Below, piece by piece: positions 9,536 to 19,885 of a stretch of DNA of 64,000 nucleotides. The notes under the pieces are model-generated. The model saw nothing but the letters and a program-made list of their open reading frames with translations, was not told the origin of the DNA and ran no database searches. The stretch lies in contig JAKSZU010000026.1 in NCBI GenBank assembly GCA_026018925.1, positions 13,631,127 to 13,695,126 on the forward strand, written 5' to 3'. Within the stretch, counting starts at the first letter, position 1. Each line of letters begins with the position of its first letter. Made by a program: the position numbers and the translations under genes. The stretch comes from Tupaia tana (taxonomy: Eukaryota > Chordata > Mammalia > Scandentia > Tupaiidae).

Positions 9536-9661
9536 AGAGTAGGAAAAAGAAATTTGCAAAAGAGAGAGAGGAGAAGTGGTCAGGGAGGTGACTTTTATAT
9601 CCATAGCCTCCACCCGAACTTCCCATTGGGCTGAAAAAAGGGGGGAGGGGCAGCATCCCAC

Positions 9662-9808
9662 CTGTGTGCTCTGGTAGGACCCAGTTCTCGGCAGGCCTTG
9701 TCTCTCTCCCAGCTGTTGGTGCCCAAGGCCTCAGTAACTAGACATGGTCCTAGCTTTTCTGAGGGTCCATCCTGGGCTGGCACCATGGAGTTGCTCTGGG
9801 GCTCTGCC
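9662..9808 (-). CDS. SRRM4: SRRM4 internal exon (VPAQDGPSEKLG exon)
   Basis: Minus-strand exon of 147 bp. The acceptor is a pyrimidine-rich tract ending ttcttctatag and the donor is cacag|gtggga. It starts with one base finishing a split codon, carries 48 whole codons and ends with two bases (AG) of the next, so it is phase 2 on both sides. The protein runs AEPQSNSMVPAQDGPSEKLG and continues with TNSWERDKACREL. From memory the human SRRM4 N-terminal segment reads TEPQNNPVVPAQDGPSEKLG then TNSWERDKTCREL, a near match. SRRM4 is a nuclear, neuron-specific activator of alternative microexons. This segment precedes the basic and Ser/Arg-rich regions and contains no catalytic domain. The Met within it is not a start. 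The exon is symmetric, so skipping it would keep the frame. Confidence 0.94.
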
Positions 9809-10064
9809 CTATAGAAGAAGAAATAAACAAAGAAGCAAAAGTGTTAGGGTAGACACAGACACACTTAATGGTCACTAAATATTCATAGACTTCCTAATGT
9901 TTCCCAGCTTCCCTTGCAGTTAGGTTAAAGCCATGAGGTTTATCTTTGGTCAGTGGTCTCTGAGTAGAAGTGACATATGTCATTCCTGTTCAGGCAGTCA
10001 AGATCCGGAGCTCTCTTGAGCTCTCTCTTCTTCTGCCACAGTGACTTTAGAGGCCATAGGTTCT

Positions 10065-10324
10065 TTTGTTTTTTTGAAAAGTTTTTGCTATAGGGCGCAT
10101 GCCCTCGCCAGACAGACAGAGAGAGACAGAGAGACAGAAAGCAAGAAATCACCCCTCAAGGGGAATGGCCACACCGCAATCCCTTCTCCATTGTCCTCTT
10201 GGGATCTTGGGCACACACGCACACATGCTCGGCGTGAGTTTAAGCCACCGGGTCCGGGACTCGAACCGCAGTTGACTACATGGGAGTCCCACAACATAGC
10301 CATTATTGCTAACTGCTGGTCCCA
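10065..10324 (-). mobile_element. SINE-A
   Basis: tgctatagggcgcatgccct, then body, head ending ctgctggtcccaa. Perfect 14-bp duplication aggccataggttct at 10051-10064 and 10325-10338. Confidence 0.95.
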
Positions 10325-10356
10325 AGGCCATAGGTTCTTGAAAGGTGAAGCTACTT

Positions 10357-10622
10357 GGGACTAGCAGATGGAATAAATGGTTACGTTGCTGGACTCCCAT
10401 GTAGTTGACTGTGATTTGAGTCTTGAACTTGGCAGCTTAAAACTCATGCAGGGCACATGTGCATGCATGCCCAAAATCCGAAGAGGAGACTGGAGAAGGG
10501 ACTGCAGCATGGCCATCCCCTCAGGGAGTGATTTCTCATTTTCTGTCTCTGTCTCTCTGTGTCTCCCTGGAGAGCACACGTGCCCTAGAGCAAAAATCTC
10601 TGTCTATAAAAAGAAAAAAGAA
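10357..10622 (+). mobile_element. SINE-A, older
   Basis: Head gggactagcagatggaataa, body gcccaaaatccgaagagg, and tail gagcaaaaatctc. Flanks gtgaagctac and atgacgctac. It faces the SINE at 10065-10324 head to head, 32 bp apart. Confidence 0.88.
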
Positions 10623-10889
10623 AGATGACGCTACACAGTGAAGGAGATGCCTGAACCTTGTCATACTTTGCCAGAGAGCAATGAACCTTAATTAAGTTAA
10701 GCGACTCAAATTTAGGGGCTTATTTGTTACTGTAACATTGTCTATCTTATCCTGACTAAATCATAGACTGATGCTGGAAACCAGCATTCTATTTCCTTTT
10801 TGAAGACATAATTAAGGCCAAAGCATAGTAGGATTAATTCAAACTCCCCTTTGCCATTTGTGTTCCATTTCTTTGCTATTTTCTGTATA

Positions 10890-11085
10890 TAGAACAGATG
10901 AACTTAGATTCAAATGCTATAGCTATTAGGCCTGAGGCCAGAAACTTAACCTGTCTGAGTCACAGTTTCCTCAATTACAAAATAGAGATGAATATCAACC
11001 CATGTATTGTTGAGCTGTTTTGAAGATAAAATGAGATAACATACGCAAACAGAAAGGCCTAAAAAGTGTCCGTTTCCTTGCTTTT
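10890..11085 (+). mobile_element. MIR
   Basis: gattcaaatgctatagctat, acttaacctgtctgagtcac agtttcctcaatt and gataaaatgagataacat give a complete forward core. Confidence 0.88.
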
Positions 11086-11826
11086 ACTTCCCTGTGAACT
11101 AAACTTCCAATCTGGTATCCTTAGCAGCTATGAGGTTACCACTTTGGGACAGCAGTTCCCTTAAAGGTCTAAAGTTCTCCCTTATGACCCTGACATAGGT
11201 TTCGAAAACTACGAGTCCCTCTCCCCTTATTGAGTCCCAGAGTGGGAAAAGAAGTTGTCTAGGTATTCAACCTTTGAATGGACTATCACTCAAATTCTGG
11301 GCTCCGAAGGAGGAAGAATCAGAAGTTGGAGAGCCACATCCACCCAGCTCCTTTCCCTGCTCACTTGCCTTCAGACCCCAGGTCAAGCTCTGATCAAAAG
11401 CATTCACATTTCTCACGCATCAGGCTCCTGCAGCCAGTACATCAAGATCAGTTTTATGACTCAGGATGAATGCAGTTGATAAGCCCCCAGCTCTTCAGAG
11501 CAGGCCAAGCCCAGTCAATACTGAAGGAAGGGCAGCAGAACACATCCATCTCTGTCCGTTCGTTATCGGTGAGATACTGCAAGCCCAAGAGAGATGGAGA
11601 GTCTAATCAGGGCTGCCCGGCCCTCCTCAATGCCATCTGCATGCTTCCAGAACTTCCTTCCACTCTTTCCAGCTTCGGTTTTCCCTACACCTTCCTGCCC
11701 CACTTCTCCTGCGATGAGGGTTGCATTTCCATATCTTTACTCCTGCTAGTCTATTCCTGAGAAATACTGGCCTGGCTTTTCGCAGACAACTCATTTTACA
11801 ATTTCTGCCAGCAATATCTCTGGCAA
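11086..11826. other. Intron sequence, nothing recognised
   Basis: Mixed composition without clear repeat or coding signal. A small MIR/L2 trace near 11370-11450 is possible. Confidence 0.5.
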
Positions 11827-11840
11827 GGCTTGCTTCTTTT

Positions 11841-12430
11841 TTAAAAAAAAAAATTTTTATTATCATAATTTTGTTTATATTACATTGAATCACATATAAC
11901 TTTACAGTGTATTACATTTCTTTTTCCAGAAGGAATACCATTCATATCAGTGAATACAAAGACTTTAAAATCCCCATCATTGGGACCAGCAGTTGGTGTA
12001 ATGGCTATGTTGCCGGTCAACTGTAGTTGACCGCAGTTCGAATCCCGGACCCGGTGGCTTAAAACTCGCTGGGCGCGTGTGCATGCTTACCCAAGATCCC
12101 AAGAGGAGAATGGAGGAGAAGGAATTGTGGCATGGCCATCCCCCCTAGGGGGTGATTTCTCACTTTCTGTCTCTCTGTGTCTGTCTGTCTGTCTGGTGAG
12201 CGCACACACCCTATAGCAAAAACCTCTCAAAAAAATAAATAAATAAAAAGAATAAAATCCCCATCATCATCCAATAACTTTTCATTTTTTCCAGATTATT
12301 ATTATTATTCCAATTACTTTTTAAACATTCAATTGCTATTTATCATTTTGCTTGTAAAAAGACTTTACCTAACATGAAATACTTCTTAGACCTGTCCAGT
12401 TAAGAATACTATACACGTCATCATCAATAG
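11841..12430 (-). mobile_element. L1-like 3' fragment with target duplication
   Basis: Bounded by the 13-bp repeat aaggcttgcttct at 11828-11840 and 12433-12445. The left end is T/A rich, so the poly-A lies left and the element is on the minus strand. Its right part matches 1075-1175. About 315 bp once the internal SINE is removed. Assignment to L1 is inferred from the poly-A plus target duplication and the absence of tRNA boxes. Confidence 0.65.
11981..12253 (+). mobile_element. SINE-A nested in L1-like fragment
   Basis: Head gggaccagcagttggtgtaa, tail of AAAT repeats. Perfect 14-bp duplication aaaatccccatcat at 11967-11980 and 12254-12267. Confidence 0.95.
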
Positions 12431-12474
12431 GTAAGGCTTGCTTCTAATACTTGTCCTGGCCCAGGCTAACTTGT

Positions 12475-12785
12475 ATTCATTGACTCCAAGTCCCTGAATG
12501 CCTGCAAGGTGACCAGGCCAGCTCTAGGTGTGGAGGTGCAGTGGACAAGACAGACGCATCCCCTGTGATCCTGGAGTTCACATTCTAGACAGAGGAACAG
12601 GTACTGAACATTTAAGCAAGTCAAAGTTTTATTACCACTGTCGAATGGTAATAAATTGTGATGCGAATAAAGCAGCATACAGGGCTGAGAAACGGGAGGG
12701 AGATTTGATTACTGTAATCAAGGAAAGCCTTCCTGCAGAGACCCAAGGGAATGCAGATTTGAAGGATTAGGGACTATCTCTGAAG
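12475..12785 (-). mobile_element. L2 fragment
   Basis: Reverse L2: cctgtgatcctggagttcac attctagac, then aaggaaagccttcctgcaga and gaatgcagatttgaagg. Confidence 0.75.
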
Positions 12786-12931
12786 TTTGTGGTGACATAA
12801 AATGTGTTCACAGATTCTGCGACACTCCTGACATTAAAAGATGGAGCTTAATTTCTCTCCCCTTGAATTTTGAATGGGCTTAGTGACTCACTTTTTAATG
12901 AATAGAATGTGGTAGAAATAACAGTGTGTGT

Positions 12932-13066
12932 GGGCCAGCAGGTGGCATGGTGGTTAAGGCTCTGGACTCCTACATGGCCAACCACAGTTTGAGTCTCAGA
13001 CCTGGTGGCTTGCTTTCTCTCTCTGTGTCTCTTTCTTTGTCTCTCTCTCTGGTGAGTGCACAGATC
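12932..13066 (+). mobile_element. SINE-B
   Basis: Head gggccagcaggtggcatggt, gtttgagtctcagacctgg, and CT-rich tail ending ggtgagtgcacag. Target duplication unclear. Confidence 0.85.
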
Positions 13067-13424
13067 TAGTGTCTGCTTTAGGATTATTCCCAGTGACTGA
13101 GGGAAAGTAGATTGGAGGAAGAATGGGCAGAGACAGGAAGACGATCACAACATAGTAGCAATGGAGGCGATGAGATGTGATTAAATGCTAACCATGTTTG
13201 AAAACAGTTCTAACCCCTTTTGCTGGTGGTTAAATGTAGGGAGGAAGGGAGGAAGAGAAGGGGAGGAGTCAAGGATGACCACAGGGTTTTGAGCCTCGGC
13301 AAGTGCAAGGACGAAGTCACCACTGATGCTATAGGGAAGGTGATGTAAAGAGCAAGCTTTAGGGGAGGTCAAACTCCATTCTAGGATAAGATTGTCCCTT
13401 TGCTACCATTACTTCAGCCTGTAG

Positions 13425-13560
13425 TAACATATGTTCTCGTCATTTCATTGGCTTCTCTTACACTCGACCAGGAGCTCCCTAAGAGAAGGATTATGTCTTC
13501 CTGTCCCAGAGCCTAAGGCTTAGTAAATACTCATCAATGTTTTCTCCAGGAATAAATGAA
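13425..13560 (+). mobile_element. L2 3' end
   Basis: ccaggagctccctaagagaa ggattatgtcttc, gagcctaaggcttagtaaat and aataaatgaa are the L2 tail. Bases 13067-13424 hold nothing recognised. Confidence 0.8.
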
Positions 13561-13589
13561 AGAACAAACGCATGGACTAAAGAGAACAC

Positions 13590-13695
13590 TCATTTCTAAA
13601 AGTTAGAACAAGCTTTTGAGATGCAGGTGGTAGGAATTGAGGCCCAGAGGGGTTAACTTACCTACCCACACAGACTGTTCAACCAACATCTTTCT
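13590..13695 (-). mobile_element. MIR fragment
   Basis: aattgaggcccagaggggtt aacttacctacc in reverse MIR order. Confidence 0.6.
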
Positions 13696-13703
13696 CAATT
13701 TGA

Positions 13704-13773
13704 TTGAGTCATCAGGGAAGCCATAATGTATTTTGACATAGAAAAATATGCCATGACTTTCCCAATGACCTAA
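13704..13773 (-). mobile_element. MITE-1
   Basis: Inverted ends ttgagtcatcagggaagcca and tgactttcccaatgaccta. Interior gacatagaaaaata marks reverse orientation, TA follows. Confidence 0.8.
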
Positions 13774-13775
13774 TA

Positions 13776-14391
13776 CCTCGTATTTGTCTTTGTGTCTTAG
13801 AAGAGCAATCAGTAGAGTGCCATTTTGCTTGTATCAGCAGATCCTTGAGTGGGACACATGTAAGAATGTAATTTTGGACTCTCTTTGGTGTTATAGGACC
13901 AAGACACAAATCCATGCTAGAGGCAATCCCAAGACAGGTACACACCAGAAATTGATGTGAGCCACTTGGCTATGAATAAATACATGACTAGTCGTGGTGG
14001 CACTGGATGGAAGGTTTCAATGACTTGTCTAATGGAAAGAGGAGGGGCGTGGATTATATGCAGTCTTGGAAAAACTACTGGCTGCCACCACCAAGGCACT
14101 GGGGCATAAGTCTTAGGGATGAGGACCACGTCTCCCTATCATTCCCAGCAGCGGGGGTCAGAATCAGAGATGGGGAAGTCTTGAAGATGGTTTGGTGAGA
14201 AGAGAGGCAATGAAGTTGCAGTCATTTACCAACTTTATGCTCTTGGAAGTGGTAAATTTTTCTCCAATAATAATGGTTTTACATTTCAAGGGTTGGGTAC
14301 CTGAGACTTTACAATAGAACACACGGAAATATAATTCATGCTACCAGTGCTGAGGAGAGGAAGAACGGAATCCTCCAAAATATAACATTTC
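13776..14391. other. Intron sequence, nothing recognised
   Basis: No repeat boundary, coding signal or low-complexity tract stands out. Confidence 0.5.
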
Positions 14392-14403
14392 AGATCTGTT
14401 TTC

Positions 14404-14640
14404 TTTTTCTAAGAGAGCGTGCACTCACTGGAGAGAAAGAGAGATAGAAAATGAGAAATCACCCTCCAGGGGAGATGGTCACACTGGAATCCCTTCTCCT
14501 CCATTCTCCTCTCAGGATTTTGAGCACACACACACACACACATGCCCAGTGTGAATTTCTAGCCACTAGGTCCAGACTTGAATCGTGGTTGACTACATGG
14601 GAGGCCAGAGATGTAACCATTATGTCATCCGCTGGTCCTT
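14404..14640 (-). mobile_element. SINE-A, older
   Basis: aagagagcgtgcactcactg, cttctcctccattctcctct and head ending tccgctggtcctt. Duplication agatctgttttc at 14392-14403 and 14642-14653. Confidence 0.9.
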
Positions 14641-14717
14641 AAGATCTGTTTTCCAGATGTTCCAACACTTTGCTTCTTAGCTTTCTAAAACTGAAAGAGA
14701 TTCAGAGAGCGTGTGGT

Positions 14718-14880
14718 CCAGCATTTCCCAAGCCTGCCAACAGTACGAGAGGTCCCCAAGAACTTTAAAGATGCAGATTCCTAGGCCCCCTCTCAGCTGT
14801 AGTAAGAGTCTCAAAGGCATGAAAATCAGGAATCTGTGCCTTAGTGAAATACAGATAATTCAGCCTCTTATTGGATCAAG
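14718..14880 (+). mobile_element. MER5A-like hAT fragment
   Basis: gcatttcccaagcctgccaa, aactttaaagatgcagattc and ctaggccccctctcag follow the MER5A order. Confidence 0.7.
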
Positions 14881-14899
14881 AATGGAAGCCAAACTGCTT

Positions 14900-15255
14900 A
14901 CCAGGAATAAAAGGCTCTGCAGGGTCTGGCCTTGGTCCACTCTTGGTCCCACTCGCGGCCCCATCTCCTGTCTTCCTTCCATGCCCTACATGGCTCTGGC
15001 CACCTGGCCTCCTGGCCAACTTTGAAACCTTTTACTGCCTCAGGGCTCTGGCTTTTGCTATTCCCTCCACCTGGTATGCTATTTCTTCAGCTCTCCGCAT
15101 GTCCAGTTCTTTCTCTTCATTCAGATGTCACCTTCTCAGAGAGTCCCTTCTCAACCCCCTTATCGCAGCTCGCTCCCCTTTCACCTGCTCCCTTGGCAGT
15201 GAACTGCTAGGTCTTTCTTCATAGCATTTGTGACTGTTCGAAATGACCCTTTTCC
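14900..15255 (+). mobile_element. L2, first part (split)
   Basis: ctgcctcagggctctggctt, ctattccctccacctggtat, ttcagatgtcaccttctcag agagtccc. Continues after the SINE. Confidence 0.85.
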
Positions 15256-15548
15256 GGGACCAGCAGTTGGCATAATGGCTATGTTGCTGGACTTCCATGT
15301 AGTCCACTGCGGTTCGAGTCCCAGACCCGGTGGCTTAAACTCAGGCCAAGCGTGTGTGCGGACGTGCCCAAGATCCTGAGAGGAGAATGGAGAAGAAGGG
15401 ATTGTGGTGTGGCCATCCCCCTAGGGTGGTGATTTCTCGCTTTCTATCTCTCTGTCTATCTCTGTCTTTCTGGCAAATGCATGCACCCTATAGCAAAAAA
15501 CAAAAAAACAAAAAACAAAAAAAACAAAAAAAAAAAACAACAAAAAAA
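15256..15548 (+). mobile_element. SINE-A nested in L2
   Basis: Head gggaccagcagttggcataa, long interrupted A-tail (CAAAA units). Flanks acccttttcc (15246) and acccttctcc (15549). Confidence 0.93.
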
Positions 15549-15690
15549 ACCCTTCTCCACATTTATTTGCTAGCTGGTTTATCTTCTGGACTAGAATGGA
15601 AGCTTCATGAGAGGGAAGATAGTTTCTTTTCTCACCATGGGATCCCCAGAGATAGAATGTCTGTTAAATGAATGAATGAATGAATGAGCA
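15549..15690 (+). mobile_element. L2, last part (split)
   Basis: ctagaatggaagcttcatga gaggga, then gttaaatgaatgaatgaatg, the L2 3' end. Confidence 0.85.
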
Positions 15691-15734
15691 GAGAGAAGCA
15701 CAAATGAATTCTGATGACCAGTCTGTATGGGAAA

Positions 15735-15850
15735 CACACCTCGGATCCAACCTCTTCTTACAAATAAAGAAGCAGAGGCCCAGGGAGGAGGGCCAGTGCA
15801 AAGTCACACCACATTTCAGTGGAGTCGGACCTCAGGCAGGGCCCCCATTC
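15735..15850 (-). mobile_element. MIR fragment
   Basis: aagaagcagaggcccaggga and gtgcaaagtcacaccacatt in reverse MIR order. Confidence 0.55.
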
Positions 15851-16373
15851 CTCTTCCTTCCCTGCCTCCGGTTTTGCATCTTTGCGGAGCCTTACGAAAA
15901 ATACCACACAGCCTCATTTCCACCGCACGGCCTTTCAATACTGCATTAAAAACAAAACGAAACAAAACAAAAACTTGAAAGAAGGGGAGCTCTTCAGGGG
16001 ACGGCTGAAACAGTGGTGTCAAGGGTTGGCACACTCCACTGCACTGAGGGAGGAAAGGAGCCAGGAGTGCAGAATTCCTCAAGGCCTCCCCACTCTCTTT
16101 CTGCTAATCAGCGACCTGGAGCTTAGATGCTGCTCTCTGTCGTCATGGCAACCGGCAGATTCCAAGCCTCTGATACTTCCTAGTCAGGGCTGAACTTTCC
16201 AAAAAAAAAAACTCTCCAAGATGCCTCGCTCCCTAACTGCTTCCTTGCTTTCTCATCAAAGCATCTGCTCCCCGAGCCTGTCTGCCAGCTGCTCCCAACA
16301 CAGTGCTCATTCGGCCAGCGCTGGGGGCAAATCCTCATGCCCCAGGAACCAGACTGAGTTAAACACTGTGTCA
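15851..16373. other. Repeat-poor intron sequence
   Basis: No clear repeat. The part at 15880-15960 and the G+C-richer 16080-16350 are possible conserved blocks. No exon signal was found. Confidence 0.4.
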
Positions 16374-16386
16374 AGAATCAGAGACT

Positions 16387-16660
16387 GGGACCAGCAGTTA
16401 GCGTAATGGCTATGTCGCTGGACCCCCACGTAGTCGACCGCGGTTCGTGTCCCGGACCCGGTGGCTTAAAACTCACGCTGGTTGCATGTGCGTGTGTGCC
16501 CAAGATCCCGAGGGGAGAATGGAGGAGAAGGGATTGCGGCGTGGCCATCCCCCTGGGGGGTGATTTCTCGCTTTCTGTCTCTCTGTCTCTCTCTGTCTGT
16601 CTGGTGAGCACACTCGCCCTATAGTGAAAACCTCTCCAAAAAAAAAAAAAAAAAAAAAAA
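16387..16660 (+). mobile_element. SINE-A, young
   Basis: Head gggaccagcagttagcgtaa, CpG-rich body, 25-base A-tail. Perfect duplication agaatcagagact at 16374-16386 and 16661-16673. Confidence 0.96.
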
Positions 16661-16673
16661 AGAATCAGAGACT

Positions 16674-16830
16674 GATGATGTTGGTGTGGTACAGGCCTCA
16701 GATCCAGCTTACCTCTGTGTGGAGTGAGGAAACTGAGTCCCACAAGGGACTTGGCCAAGGCCAGAGTGATTTATGCCACAGCCTTGGCTGGAGCTGTGGC
16801 CTTTTGACTCCCAGTCTGGGGCTCTTTCCA
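16674..16830 (-). mobile_element. MIR fragment
   Basis: gaggaaactgagtcccacaa gggacttggccaagg is reverse MIR core. Confidence 0.65.
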
Positions 16831-16844
16831 CATCCCCTGATCAT

Positions 16845-17035
16845 CACAGTGGCTACCATTGATCAAGTGCCTACTGCATACCACAGGCTAAGCACTTCTC
16901 ACTCATCATCTCATCGAAGCTCCCATGAGAAATCCATGAGTGGGCATTGTCATCCTCGCTGTGCGGATGGAAAAATCGAGACTCAGAGGTATGACATGAC
17001 AAGAACACCAGCTGTTCTGCCTGTTCATAAGATTC
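16845..17035 (-). mobile_element. MIR
   Basis: atcaagtgcctactgcatac, ctaagcacttctcactcatc and gaaaaatcgagactcagagg in reverse order. Confidence 0.75.
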
Positions 17036-17654
17036 AAAGTGGATGAACGTGGAAGATTTAACGCTAAGCAGAGCAAGCCAGACTGTGAGAGAGACATTGT
17101 ATGTCCCTGCTCACTATATACCGAATGTCTGCACTCTATGGCAGAGATCAAAAGATAGGAAGGTATCACGACAGGGAGGGATAATGCAGATACCAAAGAC
17201 AGTATAGGAGGAGGTGGGTAATGGGGTGTGAGGGAGGGAATCAGGGGAAAAAAACATCTAACAGACACATGAATGAAAAGTTATCTGTTGGTGATAATGT
17301 ATATGGTAATATCTTTGACTTGATTGATATGCACTGCATTCATGCTGGGAAAACCCATTTTGTAAAGATGTACAGTGATTAAATGTAAAACAAAACAAAA
17401 GAAAACACCAAAGAATCAACCTGGGGAAAAAGAAGAAGAACCTGGAAAACACTGAAAATATAAAGAAGTGAGAAGCGGGGCACAGAGTAAATCCTGGTCA
17501 TTTCTTTGTAAGACAGGGACTTGCCTTCTGTGTCTGGAGAGGATCTGTATCTCACAGATGGGCCAGAACCTTGTATTTCGCAAACAGAAATGGCACTTGG
17601 CCATTAGAGTGGGAAGTCTCTGACACTTACTGCCTTTATCCCCTAATAGCACCT
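17036..17654. other. Intron sequence, nothing recognised
   Basis: 17040-17400 (tggaagatttaacgctaagc, aggtatcacgacagggaggg, gtaaagatgtacagtgatta) may be an old retroelement piece, but I cannot name it. Confidence 0.4.
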
Positions 17655-17860
17655 TCTGTGTATAGGGCATTTTCTAATCCAGTGTCTCGATAGATACTGA
17701 CAACCTTCATAAGGCATGTGGTGCAGTAGGTCGGCTTCCCTGGTATTGACAGTTGAAGACACTGAGACCTGCAGAGGCCAAGAGACTTGCTTCCTACCCA
17801 GGGTTCATGCCCTTGGCACTTGTTCTCCACTTGCACCTGGGGCTGTGAGTGATCCATTTT
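17655..17860 (-). mobile_element. MIR
   Basis: gttgaagacactgagacctg cagaggccaagagacttgc, preceded by a reverse MIR 3' part. Confidence 0.6.
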
Positions 17861-18305
17861 CATCCCACACTTAGCCAGACACCCACAACCTGCCTATTTC
17901 AATAGAGAATGAAGGTCCAGACCCTCATGCTCATGAGTCTTACAGAAAGCCCGAGACTCATCACAGATCTGACCCAGCCCTGGGGACAAGATGAATTGGG
18001 CCAATTTGGGCCTTGGCTCCTGGGACTCTCATCTGGGCTGTGTTAATATCCCAGCCTGAGGTCTTGGCTCTCCAAGTCCTTTCAAGGTTAATCCAGTAAA
18101 TTAATCCTGGTTGGAGTTAATCTACGGGAGTTTTGACCCTTTGAACTTTGCTGTTGCAGCTAGAGAAAGCGTCAGAGTGTAGGGGGAGACTGGGAATTCC
18201 ATAGAGCTGCTATGGAAGATGTCATTTAGATGCAAGGGCAGTAAATGCTCATCTTAGTAGAAAGTGCATGAAAAATAAGAAGGAAGTTTTATGAGCCTGG
18301 CGTTT
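17861..18305. other. Intron sequence, nothing recognised
   Basis: 18060-18140 is dense in ttaatc/taatcc motifs (homeodomain-like), otherwise featureless. Confidence 0.4.
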
Positions 18306-18720
18306 CCCTCATTCATGCATTAGTCAATAGCTGTTTACCGAACATCTACTTAGCATCAGATTTCAAGGACTCTAGTAACCAAGGCATGACGTCTTCCTTT
18401 GGGAATTCTCAGTCTGGAAGTGGAGACAGATCCCTCACTGGAAATGACAATGTGTAATCCAGTAGGTTCTCTGATAAGGAGAAGCTTAGAGGGCATGGAC
18501 CATAGAGCCTCAACTCAATCAACCTGGGGAAGGTGGGCAGGTAGCCCTGGGAGGTTCTCTAAAAGATGAATGGAAATAAGTCAGGAGAACGGAGCCAAAA
18601 AGAATAGTATGTGCATCAAGACGTAGGAGTGGCCCTTCACATAGCTGCAGAGGATGCAGTAGATTGGAACAGATACTGGGGTAGAAGGTGGAAGGCAAGA
18701 GTTTAAAATGGGAGGAAAAC
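18306..18720 (-). mobile_element. L2 fragment
   Basis: ctgtttaccgaacatctact then ttgggaattctcagtctgga agtggagaca and a ggaggttctctaaaagatga-type segment, in reverse L2 order. Confidence 0.7.
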
Positions 18721-18749
18721 AAAGGTTGGATCCTTTAGGGGCACGTGGC

Positions 18750-18850
18750 CAGGTGCTTTTCAAGTCTTAATGGACACACAAATTACCCGGGGATCTTGTT
18801 AGAAGGCAGACACTGATTTGGAAGGTTTCGGTGAGGGCCTCAGCTTGTGC
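18750..18850 (+). mobile_element. MER5A-like fragment, split part 1
   Basis: aattacccggggatcttgtt agaaggcaga matches MER5A. Resumes at 19055 after a SINE. Confidence 0.7.
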
Positions 18851-18912
18851 TTTTTTTTTTTTAAGATGTATTTAATTTTATTTATTCATTTATTCTAATT
18901 TGACCAGAAAGA

Positions 18913-18961
<49 letters not shown>

Positions 18962-19054
18962 TGAGAAAGGAAGCTGCCAGGTCTGAGACTTGAACTGTGG
19001 TTGGTTGGCCATGTGGGAGTTTCTAGCACCTTCACCATGATGCCTGCTGTTTCT
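18851..19054 (-). mobile_element. SINE-B with internal CA expansion
   Basis: Poly-T, ttctaatttgaccagaaa, then a CA tract inside the body, and a head in reverse. Flanks cagcttgtgc (18841) and gagcttgtgc (19055). Confidence 0.88.
18915..18956. repeat. (CA)n microsatellite inside SINE
   Basis: About 20 CA units grown within the CT/GA-rich part of the SINE. Confidence 0.95.
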
Positions 19055-19113
19055 GAGCTTGTGCATTTCTAACCAATTACCAGATGTGCCTGTTGCTCCT
19101 TGGATCTCACTTT
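19055..19113 (+). mobile_element. MER5A-like fragment, split part 2
   Basis: gcatttctaaccaattacca gatgtgcc continues the element at 18750. Confidence 0.6.
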
Positions 19114-19269
19114 CAATATTTTATTTATCTTAATTAATTAATTAATTTATTTTAATTGGACTAGAGAGGGAAGAGGAGAGAGAGAGAAAGCCACCAGGTC
19201 CGGGACTTGAACCACAGTCGGCCATGTGGGAGTCTAGCACCCTTAACCACCATGCCACCTGCTGGCTCC
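19114..19269 (-). mobile_element. SINE-B
   Basis: taattggactagagagggaa and head ending cacctgctggctcc. Duplication tggatctcacttt (19101) and tggacctcacttt (19273). Confidence 0.92.
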
Positions 19270-19285
19270 ATCTGGACCTCACTTT

Positions 19286-19885
19286 GAGGAGCCAGACCGT
19301 AGATTCTACAAAGGATTCCGACTTGACTCTAAGGTCTCACCTGCACAGATAAGCACAGCCCTCTACCATGTTCTCTCTTCAGGCAACTGATGAGAACATT
19401 TCAGTTCTCACAGCTGACAACAAGTACCTGAGTGTGTGGAGTGTGTGAGCGCGTGTGCACACACGCCTATGAGCATGTGGTAAATACTCTTGTATATCAA
19501 TAATTGCCCGGTTCTCAAGTTCAGGTCAAAGGACAAAAGAACCATATGGAGAAAATTCAGCTCAGCATTTCTTGACCAGCTCAGCCAAGCAGGTCAGGCT
19601 CCCAACCCGTCTGGGTTTCGAACTCTCATCACAGAACACATTCATCTACTGCCCTCCAATCAACCCCAAATCTACCCAGTCATTTCTCCTTCCCCAGGTG
19701 GGCATGTCGATTGCCTATTTGCCTGGATCAGCAGGATCAAAATGCTGAGAGGATTAGATTGGATTGTGGCAACTACCTGAAATGCAAGCTGTCCCTAACT
19801 TGGGAACAGGCTAAATTCTAAGATGTCACGTTTTCCACTTGAATAGGTTGCAAAAGGTAATTAGGCAAAGCTGGGAAGGTACATA
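19286..19885. other. Intron sequence, nothing recognised
   Basis: No diagnostic repeat. An interrupted GT tract lies at 19430-19470. Confidence 0.5.

Larger units (their letters stand above)
3540..9661 (-). other. SRRM4: SRRM4 intron between the 147-bp and 87-bp exons
   Basis: GT..AG intron on the minus strand. It contains a repeat-free AT-rich island next to the 87-bp exon, six SINEs, two mariner MITEs, one MITE-2, a hAT remnant and the split 15-bp minisatellite. Confidence 0.88.

Noticed and set aside
9595-9786. Start codon of SRRM4 at the Met before VPAQDG
   Set aside because: That Met replaces a Val within the human-like segment and lies inside an internal exon with a good acceptor. The true start is in an upstream exon.
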